Source: an uncultured Actinomycetes bacterium
GTDB lineage: Bacteria > Actinomycetota > Acidimicrobiia > Acidimicrobiales > RAAP-2
DNA: 37,929 bases
Reading direction: 5' to 3'
NCBI GenBank assembly: GCA_903873775.1
Contig: CAIQPR010000002.1
Coordinates: forward strand, 1-37,929
This document shows positions 16,817 through 24,508 of this stretch, piece after piece. The notes under the pieces are model-generated. The model was not told where the DNA came from. It saw only the letters and a program-made list of their open reading frames with translations, and did no database searches. Positions within the stretch are counted from its first letter, which is position 1; the number at the start of each line of letters is the position of its first letter. The position numbers and the translations under genes are program-made.

Positions 16817-17383
16817 TCAACCAGCGAGTCCCGTGCCGAAGCTTTCTCCATACCCCGCTAGGGCAAACGTGCTTTCGAGTTGTCCCGCAACCTCGCGCCA
16901 CCCGTCGACGTCGGGCGTGGGGCGCGTGCGCGCAAAATCGCCAATTTCCCGCATGACCGACACCAGCGTCGTCGCGGTTCGCGCCAGATCTTCCCGCAAG
17001 GGACCTCCGGCCTCGTCGTCCAGCAAGTCGCCCGTGTCGCGCAGGGAGATCAGCACCTTCGGCACGACGACCGTGGAGAGGCAGAACAACAAAAACGCTC
17101 CCGAGGCGTCTACGTCGCGTGCGGACCGCAGCGCCGCACCGATCTCGGGAATCTCCACCAGCGGTGCCAAGGGGTCAACGTTCGCGCGATGGGCGAGGTG
17201 CTCTCGAAGAGCGAGACAGCGCTCACCGATGCGGCGGGCCGCTTCGAAGACCACGACCACGGTGCCGTCATCGTCGAGGAGCGGTGCGCTCTCGCCGAGC
17301 GCCGCGTAGCAGGCATCGAGGCACCCGTAGAGGTGGCCGACGACAATCTCGGTCTCGGTGAGGGACAGGCGTCGGCGCGTCAC
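16817..17383 (-). CDS. Unrecognised helical protein between nadE and the sigma factor
   Basis: 188 residues that I cannot assign to a family. The sequence is almost entirely helix-favouring, begins MTRRRLSLTETEIVVGHLYGCLDACYA by reading its GTG start as Met, and has acidic and arginine-containing amphipathic segments (VVFEAARRIGERCLALREHL, LREDLARTATTLVSVMREIG). One hydrophobic stretch (GAFLLFCLSTVVVPKVL) may be buried or membrane-facing. There is no signal peptide and no obvious metal or nucleotide motif. It overlaps the nadE stop by 4 bases (GTGA) and ends 58 bases before the sigma gene on the same strand. Whether it modulates the sigma factor is untested; no anti-sigma motif (HXXXCXXC) is present. 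Confidence 0.75.
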   Translation of the reverse strand: MTRRRLSLTETEIVVGHLYGCLDACYAALGESAPLLDDDGTVVVVFEAARRIGERCLALREHLAHRANVDPLAPLVEIPEIGAALRSARDVDASGAFLLFCLSTVVVPKVLISLRDTGDLLDDEAGGPLREDLARTATTLVSVMREIGDFARTRPTPDVDGWREVAGQLESTFALAGYGESFGTGLAG

Positions 17384-19140
17384 GAGCGTCCCGGTCGGAA
17401 GGCGTTCGTGATCGGCATGCGACGATCGCGTCCGAAGGCTTTCGAACTCACGCGCACGCCGGGCGGCATCTGACGTCGCTTGTATTCACTCAGGTCCACC
17501 AGTCGCACGATACGCATCACCAGTTCGGCGTCGTGCCCGGCGGCAATGAGTTCTTCGGCCGTCGCGTCACCCTCGACGTACATCTCAAGCAGCGGATCGA
17601 GCACCTCGTAGGGCGGCAGCGACTGGTCGTCGCGCTGATCGGGCCGCAACTCCGCCGACGGAGGCTTCTCGAGCACATTGACGGGAATGGGTGCGACCTT
17701 GCCTCGCGCGTGGGCGTCGGCGTTGCGCCATTCGCACAATTCGTACACGAGCGTCTTCGCGACGTCCTTGATGACGGCGAAGCCTCCCGCCGAATCTCCG
17801 TACAGCGTGGAGTAGCCCGTCGCCATCTCCGACTTGTTCCCCGTGGTGAGAACAATCGCTCCGGTGTCATTCGAGATGGCCATCAAGAGCACGCCACGAA
17901 TTCTCGACTGCAGGTTTTCGTCAGTGAGACCGGCCACCTCGTGGGGTAGGGCCACGTCCAAGGTGTTGCTGAGGGCCACGTGCGCCGCCTCGATCGGCAG
18001 CGTGTCAATCGAAATGCCGAGGCGGGCGGCGAGATCGTAGGCGTCAGAAATCGAATGCTCCGAGGAGTACCGGCTCGGCATCGCGAAGCCTCGGACGTGT
18101 TCGGGACCGAGAGCGTCCACGGCGATGACGGCCACCAGCGTGGAGTCGATGCCTCCGGACAACGCAATCACCGCATCGCGAAAACGGTTCTTCGCGAGAT
18201 AGTCGCGCGTGCCGGTCACGAGGGCCCGGTAAATCTCCTCGGTGCGCGACAGCGGTGTGGCGCGGCGAGAGATGACGGGCGAACGCTCGCCCCAAGGGTC
18301 GTGAGCGACGACGAGGCCGTGGTCGCTCGAGGGGAGATCGAGGTCGACGACCAAGAGTTCGCTCTCAAAGGCGGCCGCGCGCGCCAGGATCGTGCCGTCG
18401 GGAGCCACGACCAGGCTCTGGCCGTCAAAGACCAATTCGTCTTGTCCGCCAACGGTGTTGACGTAGGCGATGACACATCCCGTCTCACGCGCGCGCTCGA
18501 TCAACATGGTCTCGCGCTCCTCGCGTCGACCCTTGGCGTAGGGCGACGCGTTGGCGACGAGAAGGCACTGCGCGCCCGCGGCGGCGAGGTCGCGCGCGGG
18601 GCCGTCTTTCGTCCAGACGTCCTCGCACACCAAGAGTCCGAACGCCACGCCGTTGATGTTGATGATCTGTCCGTCACCCGTTCCGGGGTGAAAGTACCGC
18701 TGTTCGTCGAACACGTCATAGTTCGGCAGTAAGCGCTTCGCCCCGACCGCCACGGTGCGGCCACCGGCGAGCACCGCGAGAGCGTTCGCGACCTCGGCCG
18801 GACGTGGTGACGCGTCGTCTGACGACACGTAACGCCCATCGCGAGCCGGCGTGAGCGAAATGCCCCACTCGGGACCTCGCAGAGGTGCTCCTACGACCAA
18901 GACCGTCGGGCTCTTTTCTGCGGCCACTTCCCGCAGGGCCGACGACGCCGCGTCGAGAAAACCTTCCTTGAGCAGGAGGTCCTCGGGTGGGTAGCCGGTG
19001 AGGGCCAACTCGGGGGTGAGAACGACGTCGCACCCCTGCGCCGCCGCGGCAGCGCGGACATCGCGCAGCGCGGCCATATTCCCGTTGAGATCGCCCACCA
19101 CGGGGTTCATTTGGGCGAGAGCGAGGCGGACCGTCGGCAC
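17380..19140 (-). CDS. nadE: Glutamine-dependent NAD+ synthetase
   Basis: 586 residues from a GTG at 19140, chosen over an upstream start because a TAGGCT box ends 7 bases before it and the protein then begins PTVRLALAQMNPVVGD, the conserved N-terminus. The N-terminal nitrilase-type glutaminase domain has the Glu-Lys-Cys triad at about E44 (TPELALTGY), K135 (AKRLLPNYDVF) and C172 (LLVCEDVW). The C-terminal synthetase domain has the PP-loop SGGIDST near 310 and TGNKSEMATGYSTLYGD. It amidates nicotinic acid adenine dinucleotide to NAD using glutamine. Its need for glutamine sits well next to the divergent glutamine synthetase genes, but co-regulation is not shown. Confidence 0.95.
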   Translation of the reverse strand: MPTVRLALAQMNPVVGDLNGNMAALRDVRAAAAAQGCDVVLTPELALTGYPPEDLLLKEGFLDAASSALREVAAEKSPTVLVVGAPLRGPEWGISLTPARDGRYVSSDDASPRPAEVANALAVLAGGRTVAVGAKRLLPNYDVFDEQRYFHPGTGDGQIININGVAFGLLVCEDVWTKDGPARDLAAAGAQCLLVANASPYAKGRREERETMLIERARETGCVIAYVNTVGGQDELVFDGQSLVVAPDGTILARAAAFESELLVVDLDLPSSDHGLVVAHDPWGERSPVISRRATPLSRTEEIYRALVTGTRDYLAKNRFRDAVIALSGGIDSTLVAVIAVDALGPEHVRGFAMPSRYSSEHSISDAYDLAARLGISIDTLPIEAAHVALSNTLDVALPHEVAGLTDENLQSRIRGVLLMAISNDTGAIVLTTGNKSEMATGYSTLYGDSAGGFAVIKDVAKTLVYELCEWRNADAHARGKVAPIPVNVLEKPPSAELRPDQRDDQSLPPYEVLDPLLEMYVEGDATAEELIAAGHDAELVMRIVRLVDLSEYKRRQMPPGVRVSSKAFGRDRRMPITNAFRPGRS

Positions 19141-19147
19141 GGCGCGA

Positions 19148-19153
19148 AGCCTA
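19148..19153 (-). promoter_or_regulatory. Candidate -10 box for leaderless nadE
   Basis: TAGGCT on the minus strand, 7 bases before the nadE GTG at 19140, without a Shine-Dalgarno sequence. It lies in the 137-base gap shared with the divergent GSII gene. Confidence 0.5.
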
Positions 19154-19277
19154 CCGGTGCGTCCTGTGGGCATCTTTCACACGCCGTTAACTAAACCCCG
19201 TGGTGCTTGCGCCGTGGCTCCACCAAACTGTGATTGGCGTCATCAAGGACACCGTGCAAAGGAACCAAGGAGTCACC

Positions 19278-20381
19278 GTGCCGTACCAGGCTGAATACAT
19301 TTGGATCGACGGAACCGAGCCGTTGCCACTCATGCGCAGCAAGACGCGCATCGTCGCCGATGGCAAGAAGCCCGGCATCTGGGGTTTCGACGGATCGAGC
19401 ACCAACCAGGCCACCGGTTCGAACTCTGACTGCGTGTTGAACCCGGTGTTCGTCTGCCCCGACCCGTTGCGTGGACCCAATGACGTCCTCGTCATGTGCG
19501 AAGTCCTCCTGATCGACATGACCCCCCACCCGACGAACACGCGCGCCAAGGCCGTCGAAGTCGCCAAGAAGTACGCGAGCTTCGACCCGTGGTTCGGTAT
19601 TGAGCAGGAGTACACCCTGTTCCAGGACGGTCGCCCCTACGGCTGGCCCGAAGTCGGTTACCCCGCCCCCCAGGGTCCCTACTACTGCGGCGTCGGCGGC
19701 TCGAAGATGCCGGGTCGCGAGATCGTCGAAGCCCACACCCTCGCCTGCCTGCGCGCCGGCCTGTCCATCGAGGGCACCAACGCCGAAGTGATGATGGCGC
19801 AGTGGGAGTTCCAGATGGGCATTCTCGGACCGGTTGAGATTGGTGACCAGTTGTGGACCGCTCGCTGGCTGTTGCACCGCATCGCCGAAGACTTCGGCGT
19901 CGACGTGAGCTACGCCGCCAAGCCCATCAAGGGTGACTGGAACGGCGCCGGCGCCCACACCAACTTCTCGACGAAGCAGATGCGCGCCGAGGGTGGCTGG
20001 GACGCGATCATCGCCGGTTGTGAGGCCATCGGCACGAAGGTCGAAGAGCACATCGCCGCCTACGGTGTCGGCACCGAGGAGCGTCTCACCGGCGCCCACG
20101 AGACCGCCCACTACACCCAGTTCTCCTACGGCACGTCCGACCGCGGCGCCTCGATCCGCATTCCGTGGGCCGTGGCCGTGGACAAGAAGGGCTGGCTCGA
20201 AGACCGTCGTCCGAACGCCAACATCGACCCCTACGTCGTGAGTGCCCGCATGGTGGAAACCGTGTGTGGCGCCGCCGCGGCGAAGGCGCCGGCCAAGAAG
20301 GCTGTCGCGAAGAAGGCCGCTCCCGCCAAGAAGGCTGTCGCCAAGAAGGCGGCTCCGGCGAAGAAGGCTGCACGCCGATAA
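19278..20381 (+). CDS. glnII: Glutamine synthetase type II with alanine/lysine-rich C-terminal tail
   Basis: 367 residues, eukaryote-like GSII. AEYIWIDGTEPLPLMRSKTR, WGFDGSSTNQATGSNSD, GIEQEYTLF (metal-binding Glu), GDWNGAGAHTNFS and SIRIPWAV are family landmarks. It condenses glutamate and ammonia to glutamine. The GTG at 19278 follows AAGGAG by 5 bases and gives the standard PYQAEYIW N-terminus. The unusual part is the end: after VVSARMVETVCG, where GSII normally stops, comes a tail of about 35 residues built from an 11-residue unit AKKAVAKKAAP repeated twice plus a partial copy. A strong terminator follows, so it is probably transcribed apart from the GSI gene behind it. Confidence 0.93.
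   Translation: MPYQAEYIWIDGTEPLPLMRSKTRIVADGKKPGIWGFDGSSTNQATGSNSDCVLNPVFVCPDPLRGPNDVLVMCEVLLIDMTPHPTNTRAKAVEVAKKYASFDPWFGIEQEYTLFQDGRPYGWPEVGYPAPQGPYYCGVGGSKMPGREIVEAHTLACLRAGLSIEGTNAEVMMAQWEFQMGILGPVEIGDQLWTARWLLHRIAEDFGVDVSYAAKPIKGDWNGAGAHTNFSTKQMRAEGGWDAIIAGCEAIGTKVEEHIAAYGVGTEERLTGAHETAHYTQFSYGTSDRGASIRIPWAVAVDKKGWLEDRRPNANIDPYVVSARMVETVCGAAAAKAPAKKAVAKKAAPAKKAVAKKAAPAKKAARR
20292..20374 (+). repeat. 33-base tandem repeat encoding the GSII Ala/Lys tail
   Basis: Two near-identical 33-base units at 20292-20324 and 20325-20357, then a partial third, each beginning GCCAAGAAGGCTGTCGC or similar. They keep the reading frame and encode AKKAVAKKAAP. Differences between units are synonymous third-base changes, so the protein repeat appears to be maintained. 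Confidence 0.85.
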
Positions 20382-20391
20382 CGTCCCCCCA

Positions 20392-20433
20392 CAACAAAGC
20401 CCCGTCGCCCCTGTGGGTGACGGGGCTTTGTTG
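20392..20433 (+). terminator. Rho-independent-type terminator after GSII
   Basis: A 19-base stem: CAACAAAGCCCCGTCGCCC at 20392-20410 pairs with GGGTGACGGGGCTTTGTTG at 20415-20433 with a single G-U, and the loop is CTGT. The right arm ends in a T-rich TTTGTTGTTG. It starts 10 bases after the GSII stop. Confidence 0.93.
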
Positions 20434-20475
20434 TTGCATCGCCCCACAATGACCACCCGCGACGGAGGTGCGAGA

Positions 20476-21774
20476 ATGAACGCCATGCAATCACAGGCCC
20501 AGTACGTCTTGCGCACCGTCGAGGAGCGCGGCATCCGGTTCGTCCAGTTCTGGTTCACCGACGTGCTCGGTCGACACAAGGCGTTTCACGTCACGCCCGC
20601 CGAACTCTCCGACGCGCTCGACGACGGCATGACTTTCGACGGAAGTGCCATTGACGGCTTCTCGCGCGTTCAGGAGTCGGACGTGTTGGCGCGCCCGGAT
20701 CTCACCACCTTCCAGCTACTGCCGTGGCACAAGGAGGGTGAGGGTGTCGCGAGCGTGTTCTGCGACATCGTGCAAATCGACGGCACACCCTTTGAGGGTT
20801 GCCCGCGTCAGCAGTTGCGTCGCGTTCTCGCGGGCGCGCACGATCGGGGCTACACCTTCTACGTGGCGCCCGAAATGGAGTACTTCTACTTCAACTCACT
20901 CGAGACCACAGCACCGCCGGTGCCGGTTGACCACGGAAGTTATTTCGATCTGCTTCCCGACGACCCCGCCAGCCAATTGCGCCGTCGCACGGTCCTGACG
21001 CTCGAGGAAATGGGCATCGGGGTCGAGCACGCGCAGCACGAAGACGCGCCGGGCCAGCACGAAATTGATCTTCGCTACACCGACGCCCTCACGATGGCGG
21101 ACACCGTCATGACCGTGCGCCACGTCATCAAGGAATTGGCCCGCCAGAGTGGTCTCGCCGCGAGTTTCATGCCCAAGCCCCTCTCCCACGAACAGGGATC
21201 GGGGATGCACACCCACCTGTCACTGTGGCGCGACGACGCCAACGCCTTCGTCGGCGACGGCCCCTACGGCTTATCCGTCGTCGCCCAGCAGTTCATTGCG
21301 GGCCTGGTTCACCATGCGGCCGAGATCACCGCTGTCACGAACCAGTGGGTGAATTCGTACAAGCGTTTGGTGCCCGGTCACGAGGCGCCGGTGAACTCGG
21401 CGTGGGCGCGCTTTGAACCCTCCGCGCTCGTACGCGTGCCGAGCGTGAAGACTGGCCGCCTCGAATCCACCCGCCTGGAGTACCGCGCACCTGATCCGGC
21501 GGCCAACCCCTACCTCGCGTTCGCCGTCATCCTGGCCGCGGGCATGAAGGGCATCGAGGGTGGCTACGACTTGCCCCCCGAAGGATCGTCCGCCGCGCCC
21601 CTGCCGCGCTCTCTCGCCGAGGCGGTGGCGTTGATGGAGGGATCGACGCTGCTGCAGGAAACCCTGGGGGAACACCTCGTCACATGGTTCTTGCGCAATA
21701 AGCGTGAGGAGTGGGCCTCGTATCGCTCCGAGGTCACTCCCTTCGAGCTCGAGCGTTACCTCCCGCTGCTGTGA
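20476..21774 (+). CDS. glnA: Glutamine synthetase type I
   Basis: 432 residues of bacterial GSI. VQFWFTDVLGRHK, FDGSAIDGFSRVQESD, APEMEYFYF, HEDAPGQHEIDLRY, SGMHTHLSLW and RLEYRAPDPAANPYLAFA are the GSI signature segments with the metal-binding Glu and His residues. A late GGYDLPPEG aligns with the adenylylation loop of GSI-beta enzymes (Tyr in LYDLP), but the protein is shorter than those and may be GSI-alpha; regulation by adenylylation is uncertain. The ATG follows GGAGG by 7 bases. Its stop overlaps the next gene, a GlnR-like regulator, by 4 bases (GTGA). It lies behind GSII, so two different glutamine synthetases sit side by side. Confidence 0.93.
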   Translation: MNAMQSQAQYVLRTVEERGIRFVQFWFTDVLGRHKAFHVTPAELSDALDDGMTFDGSAIDGFSRVQESDVLARPDLTTFQLLPWHKEGEGVASVFCDIVQIDGTPFEGCPRQQLRRVLAGAHDRGYTFYVAPEMEYFYFNSLETTAPPVPVDHGSYFDLLPDDPASQLRRRTVLTLEEMGIGVEHAQHEDAPGQHEIDLRYTDALTMADTVMTVRHVIKELARQSGLAASFMPKPLSHEQGSGMHTHLSLWRDDANAFVGDGPYGLSVVAQQFIAGLVHHAAEITAVTNQWVNSYKRLVPGHEAPVNSAWARFEPSALVRVPSVKTGRLESTRLEYRAPDPAANPYLAFAVILAAGMKGIEGGYDLPPEGSSAAPLPRSLAEAVALMEGSTLLQETLGEHLVTWFLRNKREEWASYRSEVTPFELERYLPLL

Positions 21775-22472
21775 CCACCGACATCATTCTCTGCGTGCCC
21801 TCGTGCGAAGGGCCGGTGCGCAAAGCCTTCGAGCTCACCGGCGTAGCTCCGGCCGTGGCGGCCTCGAGTCGACTGAACGAGATCGCCGCCCTCGAAGGCG
21901 ATGATGGATTCGCGGGCGCCGTCGTGGACGCCACCACCATCGCCTTCACCGACGCGATGAATCTCTGTCGCCAGCTGCGCGGACGCGAGCGTTCGATCTC
22001 GCCGATCATTCTCATTCTCGACCGGTACCAATTGGACGAGCTCACCTTTCGCGAGGACCTCTTCGACGACTTCGTCATCGCCCCGGCCGACGCCAACGAG
22101 TTGGCGGCGCGTCTGCGTCACCGATTGCGTCGGGCCGGCCACGACGGTGGCGCCTCGCTGATTGAACAGGGCGGCCTCGTCATCAATCTCGAGACCTACC
22201 AAGCCTCCATCGCGGGACGCACGCTCGACCTGACGTACATGGAATACGAGTTACTCCGTTTTCTCGCAACGAACCCCAATCGGGTCTTCACGCGAGAGAC
22301 CTTGCTCAATCGCGTGTGGGGCTACGAGTACTACGGAGGTGCGCGCACAGTGGACGTCCACGTGCGACGTCTACGCGCCAAATTGGGCGAAGAGAACGCG
22401 CACCTGATCCAGACAGTGCGATCGGTCGGTTACAAGTTCGGCCCGAACGCCAACTGGACTCTCGGGGACTAG
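21771..22472 (+). CDS. glnR: OmpR-family response regulator, GlnR-like
   Basis: 233 residues. The C-terminal winged helix (about 135-228) contains LDLTYMEYELLRFLATNPNRVFTRETLL, WGYEYYGGARTVDVHVRRLRAKLG and IQTVRSVGYKFG, very close to actinobacterial GlnR. The N-terminal receiver-like domain is atypical: an Asp at 53 (VVDATT) but no acidic pair near residue 8 (the start reads TTDIILCVPSCEG), as in GlnR, which works without phosphorylation. GlnR controls nitrogen-assimilation genes including glnA. No sensor kinase is adjacent. The GTG start overlaps the GSI stop, so it is co-translated with a likely target. The glnR name rests on similarity plus context; an orphan OmpR regulator of another kind is possible. 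Confidence 0.75.
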   Translation: MTTDIILCVPSCEGPVRKAFELTGVAPAVAASSRLNEIAALEGDDGFAGAVVDATTIAFTDAMNLCRQLRGRERSISPIILILDRYQLDELTFREDLFDDFVIAPADANELAARLRHRLRRAGHDGGASLIEQGGLVINLETYQASIAGRTLDLTYMEYELLRFLATNPNRVFTRETLLNRVWGYEYYGGARTVDVHVRRLRAKLGEENAHLIQTVRSVGYKFGPNANWTLGD

Positions 22473-22479
22473 AGCGCCT

Positions 22480-22845
22480 TTAGGCGAGCGGGGCGTACGC
22501 CCAGAGCTCCACCTCAGCGCGCGCACCGAGGGGCAACTGTGCGACGGCCACAGCCGATCGCGTCGGTCGCGGCACGTCGAAGGCTTCCACCCACACCTCG
22601 TTGCACGAGGCGAAATCGGCCATGTCGACAAGAAAGAGAGTGGCCTTCACGACCTGATCGAACGAGGCGCCCGCCTCGGCGAGAACCGCGCGAGCGTTCT
22701 GCAACGCTTGACGCAATTGGTTGCTCGCTGCGCCCTCGACCATGACCGGCCCGTCCGCACCCGGCACGAGTCCGAGCTGTCCCGAGATCACCACGAGGTC
22801 GCCGGCCCGGCGCCACGGAGAATAGGGACCAACGGGTGCGCTCAT
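22480..22845 (-). CDS. RidA/YjgF family protein (enamine/imine deaminase)
   Basis: 121 residues. GPYSPWRRAGDLVVISGQLG at the N-terminus and PRPTRSAVAVAQLPLGARAEVELWA at the C-terminus are the RidA signature; the Arg in the latter matches the substrate-binding Arg. RidA proteins hydrolyse reactive 2-aminoacrylate and related imines made by PLP enzymes. It ends 7 bases past the convergent glnR stop and lies 11 bases after erpA on the same strand. Subfamily (true RidA or one of the Rid1-7 groups) cannot be decided by eye. Confidence 0.9.
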   Translation of the reverse strand: MSAPVGPYSPWRRAGDLVVISGQLGLVPGADGPVMVEGAASNQLRQALQNARAVLAEAGASFDQVVKATLFLVDMADFASCNEVWVEAFDVPRPTRSAVAVAQLPLGARAEVELWAYAPLA

Positions 22846-22856
22846 GCGTCGAGCTC

Positions 22857-23225
22857 TCAGCTAAAGGAGTTGCCGCAGCCGCAGGTGCGCGTCGCGTTGG
22901 GGTTCGTGATGTGGAACCCGGCACCCTGCAGGCCGTCCGCGAAGTCGAGGGTGGAGCCGTTCAACAATTCGGCGCTCTGCGGGTCGACCACGACCTTGAC
23001 GGTGCCGAAGTCGCGGGTGACGTCGTCCGCGGCGAACTCGGTGTCAAAGAACATGTCGTAGTTGAAGCCCGAGCAGCCACCCGGCTTGACGGCCACACGC
23101 AGCGCAAGAACCTCGTCGGTGCCCTCGGCGTCGATGAGTTCGGCAACCTTGGCCACGGCGGCGTCAGTCAGCGTGATCGGGTCAGCAGCCTTCTTCTTCA
23201 GGTCTACGGAAGTTGCGGTCGTCAT
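22857..23225 (-). CDS. erpA: Iron-sulfur cluster carrier, HesB/IscA/ErpA family
   Basis: 122 residues. The A-type carrier pattern is complete: Cys51 in KPGGCSGFNYDM and Cys115/Cys117 in the C-terminal TCGCGNSFS. These proteins hold a [2Fe-2S] or [4Fe-4S] cluster and pass it to apo-proteins. An AAAGGAG ribosome-binding site precedes the ATG, and a TACGAT box stands further upstream in the 92-base gap shared with the divergent mrp gene, another Fe-S carrier. That pairing suggests a joint role in cluster delivery. Confidence 0.93.
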   Translation of the reverse strand: MTTATSVDLKKKAADPITLTDAAVAKVAELIDAEGTDEVLALRVAVKPGGCSGFNYDMFFDTEFAADDVTRDFGTVKVVVDPQSAELLNGSTLDFADGLQGAGFHITNPNATRTCGCGNSFS

Positions 23226-23305
23226 GGGTTTCTCCTTTGTGAGAAGCGCGTCTTAGATATCGTAGCGACCCGCGAGCGAAATGAACACCCCCGGCGCCGC
23301 ACCGG

Positions 23306-23311
23306 TAGCGT
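23306..23311 (+). promoter_or_regulatory. Candidate -10 box for leaderless mrp
   Basis: TAGCGT followed by exactly 6 bases and the ATG at 23318. A weak TGAACA lies 18 bases upstream of it. Confidence 0.5.
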
Positions 23312-23317
23312 CCAGTC

Positions 23318-24469
23318 ATGGACCCGACCACCGTCGCCACGGCTCTCACCGAGCGTCTCGCGCTGGTCCGCGACCCCGAATTGGGGGCGTCCATCACGGA
23401 ACTGGGGATGGTTCGGGCTGTCGACGTCGACAACGAGGGTCACGCGACCGTCCGGGTCGCTCTCACCACCGTCGCCTGCCCCTTAAGGGGCACGATTGAA
23501 CGCGACATTCGCGAAGCCGCCCTCGGTGTTGACGGGGTCCGGGGCCTGGACGTGGTCATGGATGTCATGGACGCTGACGAAAAGGCGACGTTGCTGCGTC
23601 GAGCCCGACGGGCCGCCCAGGCCAGCGCACCCACCACGACCCTCGCCCCGGGGACGCCCGTCCTCGCTATTACCTCGGGCAAGGGTGGCGTGGGAAAGTC
23701 CTCGGTCACCGCCAACCTCGCCGTCGCACTCGCCCGCACCGGTCGCACCATCGGCGTCCTCGACGCGGACATCTGGGGATTCTCCATTCCCCGGCTCCTC
23801 GGGGTCGAAGGACCGGTGGACGCCAAGGGCGGCAAAATGATCCCGCGCGAACGCGCCGCGGGCGAGGGTCGACTCAAGGTGCTCTCGATGGGATCACTCG
23901 CCGCCGAGGACCAGGCGTTGCTCTGGCGCGGCCTGATCGTCCAGCGGGCCGTCCAACAATTCGTGGAGGACGCGGACTGGTCGGACGTTGACTACCTGAT
24001 TATCGACACGCCCCCCGGCACGGGCGACATTGCCATGACGCTCGGCCGCATCTTGCCTATGACGTCGCATCTCATCGTGACCACGCCCGCGCTGGCCGCC
24101 CAGCGCGTCGCGGCTCGTGCGGCGGATTTTGCTCGCAAGTCGAATTTGCGCGTCGTCGGCGTCATCGAAAACATGAGCGCGTTCGCCTGCGCCTGCGGCG
24201 AGTCGCACCCTCTCTTCGGCGAGGGTGGCGGAGCGTCCCTCGCGGACGAACTCGCGGTCCCGCTGCTCGCGAGCATTCCACTGCGGCGTGAGGTCTCCCA
24301 CGGAGGTGACCTGGGCGTGCCGGCCGCGACGGACGACCCGTTGCTGGCCAGCATCTTCGACGAACTCGCGCGTCGCATCGTGGAGGACGTTGCGCCTCCC
24401 GTCGGCGCCGCCGGATGCTCCGCACGCCTCCTGAACGCGCTCGAGCGAGCCATCGAGACGAGCGCGTAG
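23318..24469 (+). CDS. mrp: Mrp/ApbC family Fe-S cluster carrier ATPase with N-terminal MIP18 domain
   Basis: 383 residues. An N-terminal MIP18/DUF59 domain (1-85, with TTVACPLRGTIERDI) is followed by the MinD-like ATPase: deviant Walker A SGKGGVGKSS at 120-129, VLDADIWGFSIPRLLG, YLIIDTPPGTGD and GVIENMSAF. The family binds and transfers a [4Fe-4S] cluster across a dimer through a CXXC pair. Here the equivalent place reads FACACGE, a C-X-C at 291 and 293, so the cluster ligands may differ from the textbook motif. Divergent from erpA with a shared promoter region. Confidence 0.93.
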   Translation: MDPTTVATALTERLALVRDPELGASITELGMVRAVDVDNEGHATVRVALTTVACPLRGTIERDIREAALGVDGVRGLDVVMDVMDADEKATLLRRARRAAQASAPTTTLAPGTPVLAITSGKGGVGKSSVTANLAVALARTGRTIGVLDADIWGFSIPRLLGVEGPVDAKGGKMIPRERAAGEGRLKVLSMGSLAAEDQALLWRGLIVQRAVQQFVEDADWSDVDYLIIDTPPGTGDIAMTLGRILPMTSHLIVTTPALAAQRVAARAADFARKSNLRVVGVIENMSAFACACGESHPLFGEGGGASLADELAVPLLASIPLRREVSHGGDLGVPAATDDPLLASIFDELARRIVEDVAPPVGAAGCSARLLNALERAIETSA

Positions 24470-24508
24470 GCGACGTACACTCCGACGGGGGCGAGTCGGA
24501 GGTATCCC

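Noticed and set aside
19174..19191. CTTTCAC-ACGCC-GTTAAC in the nadE/GSII gap as a GlnR box
   Set aside because: The half-sites resemble the reverse of gTnAC-n6-GaAAC, but the spacing is off by one and one half-site base is wrong. It is not enough to call.
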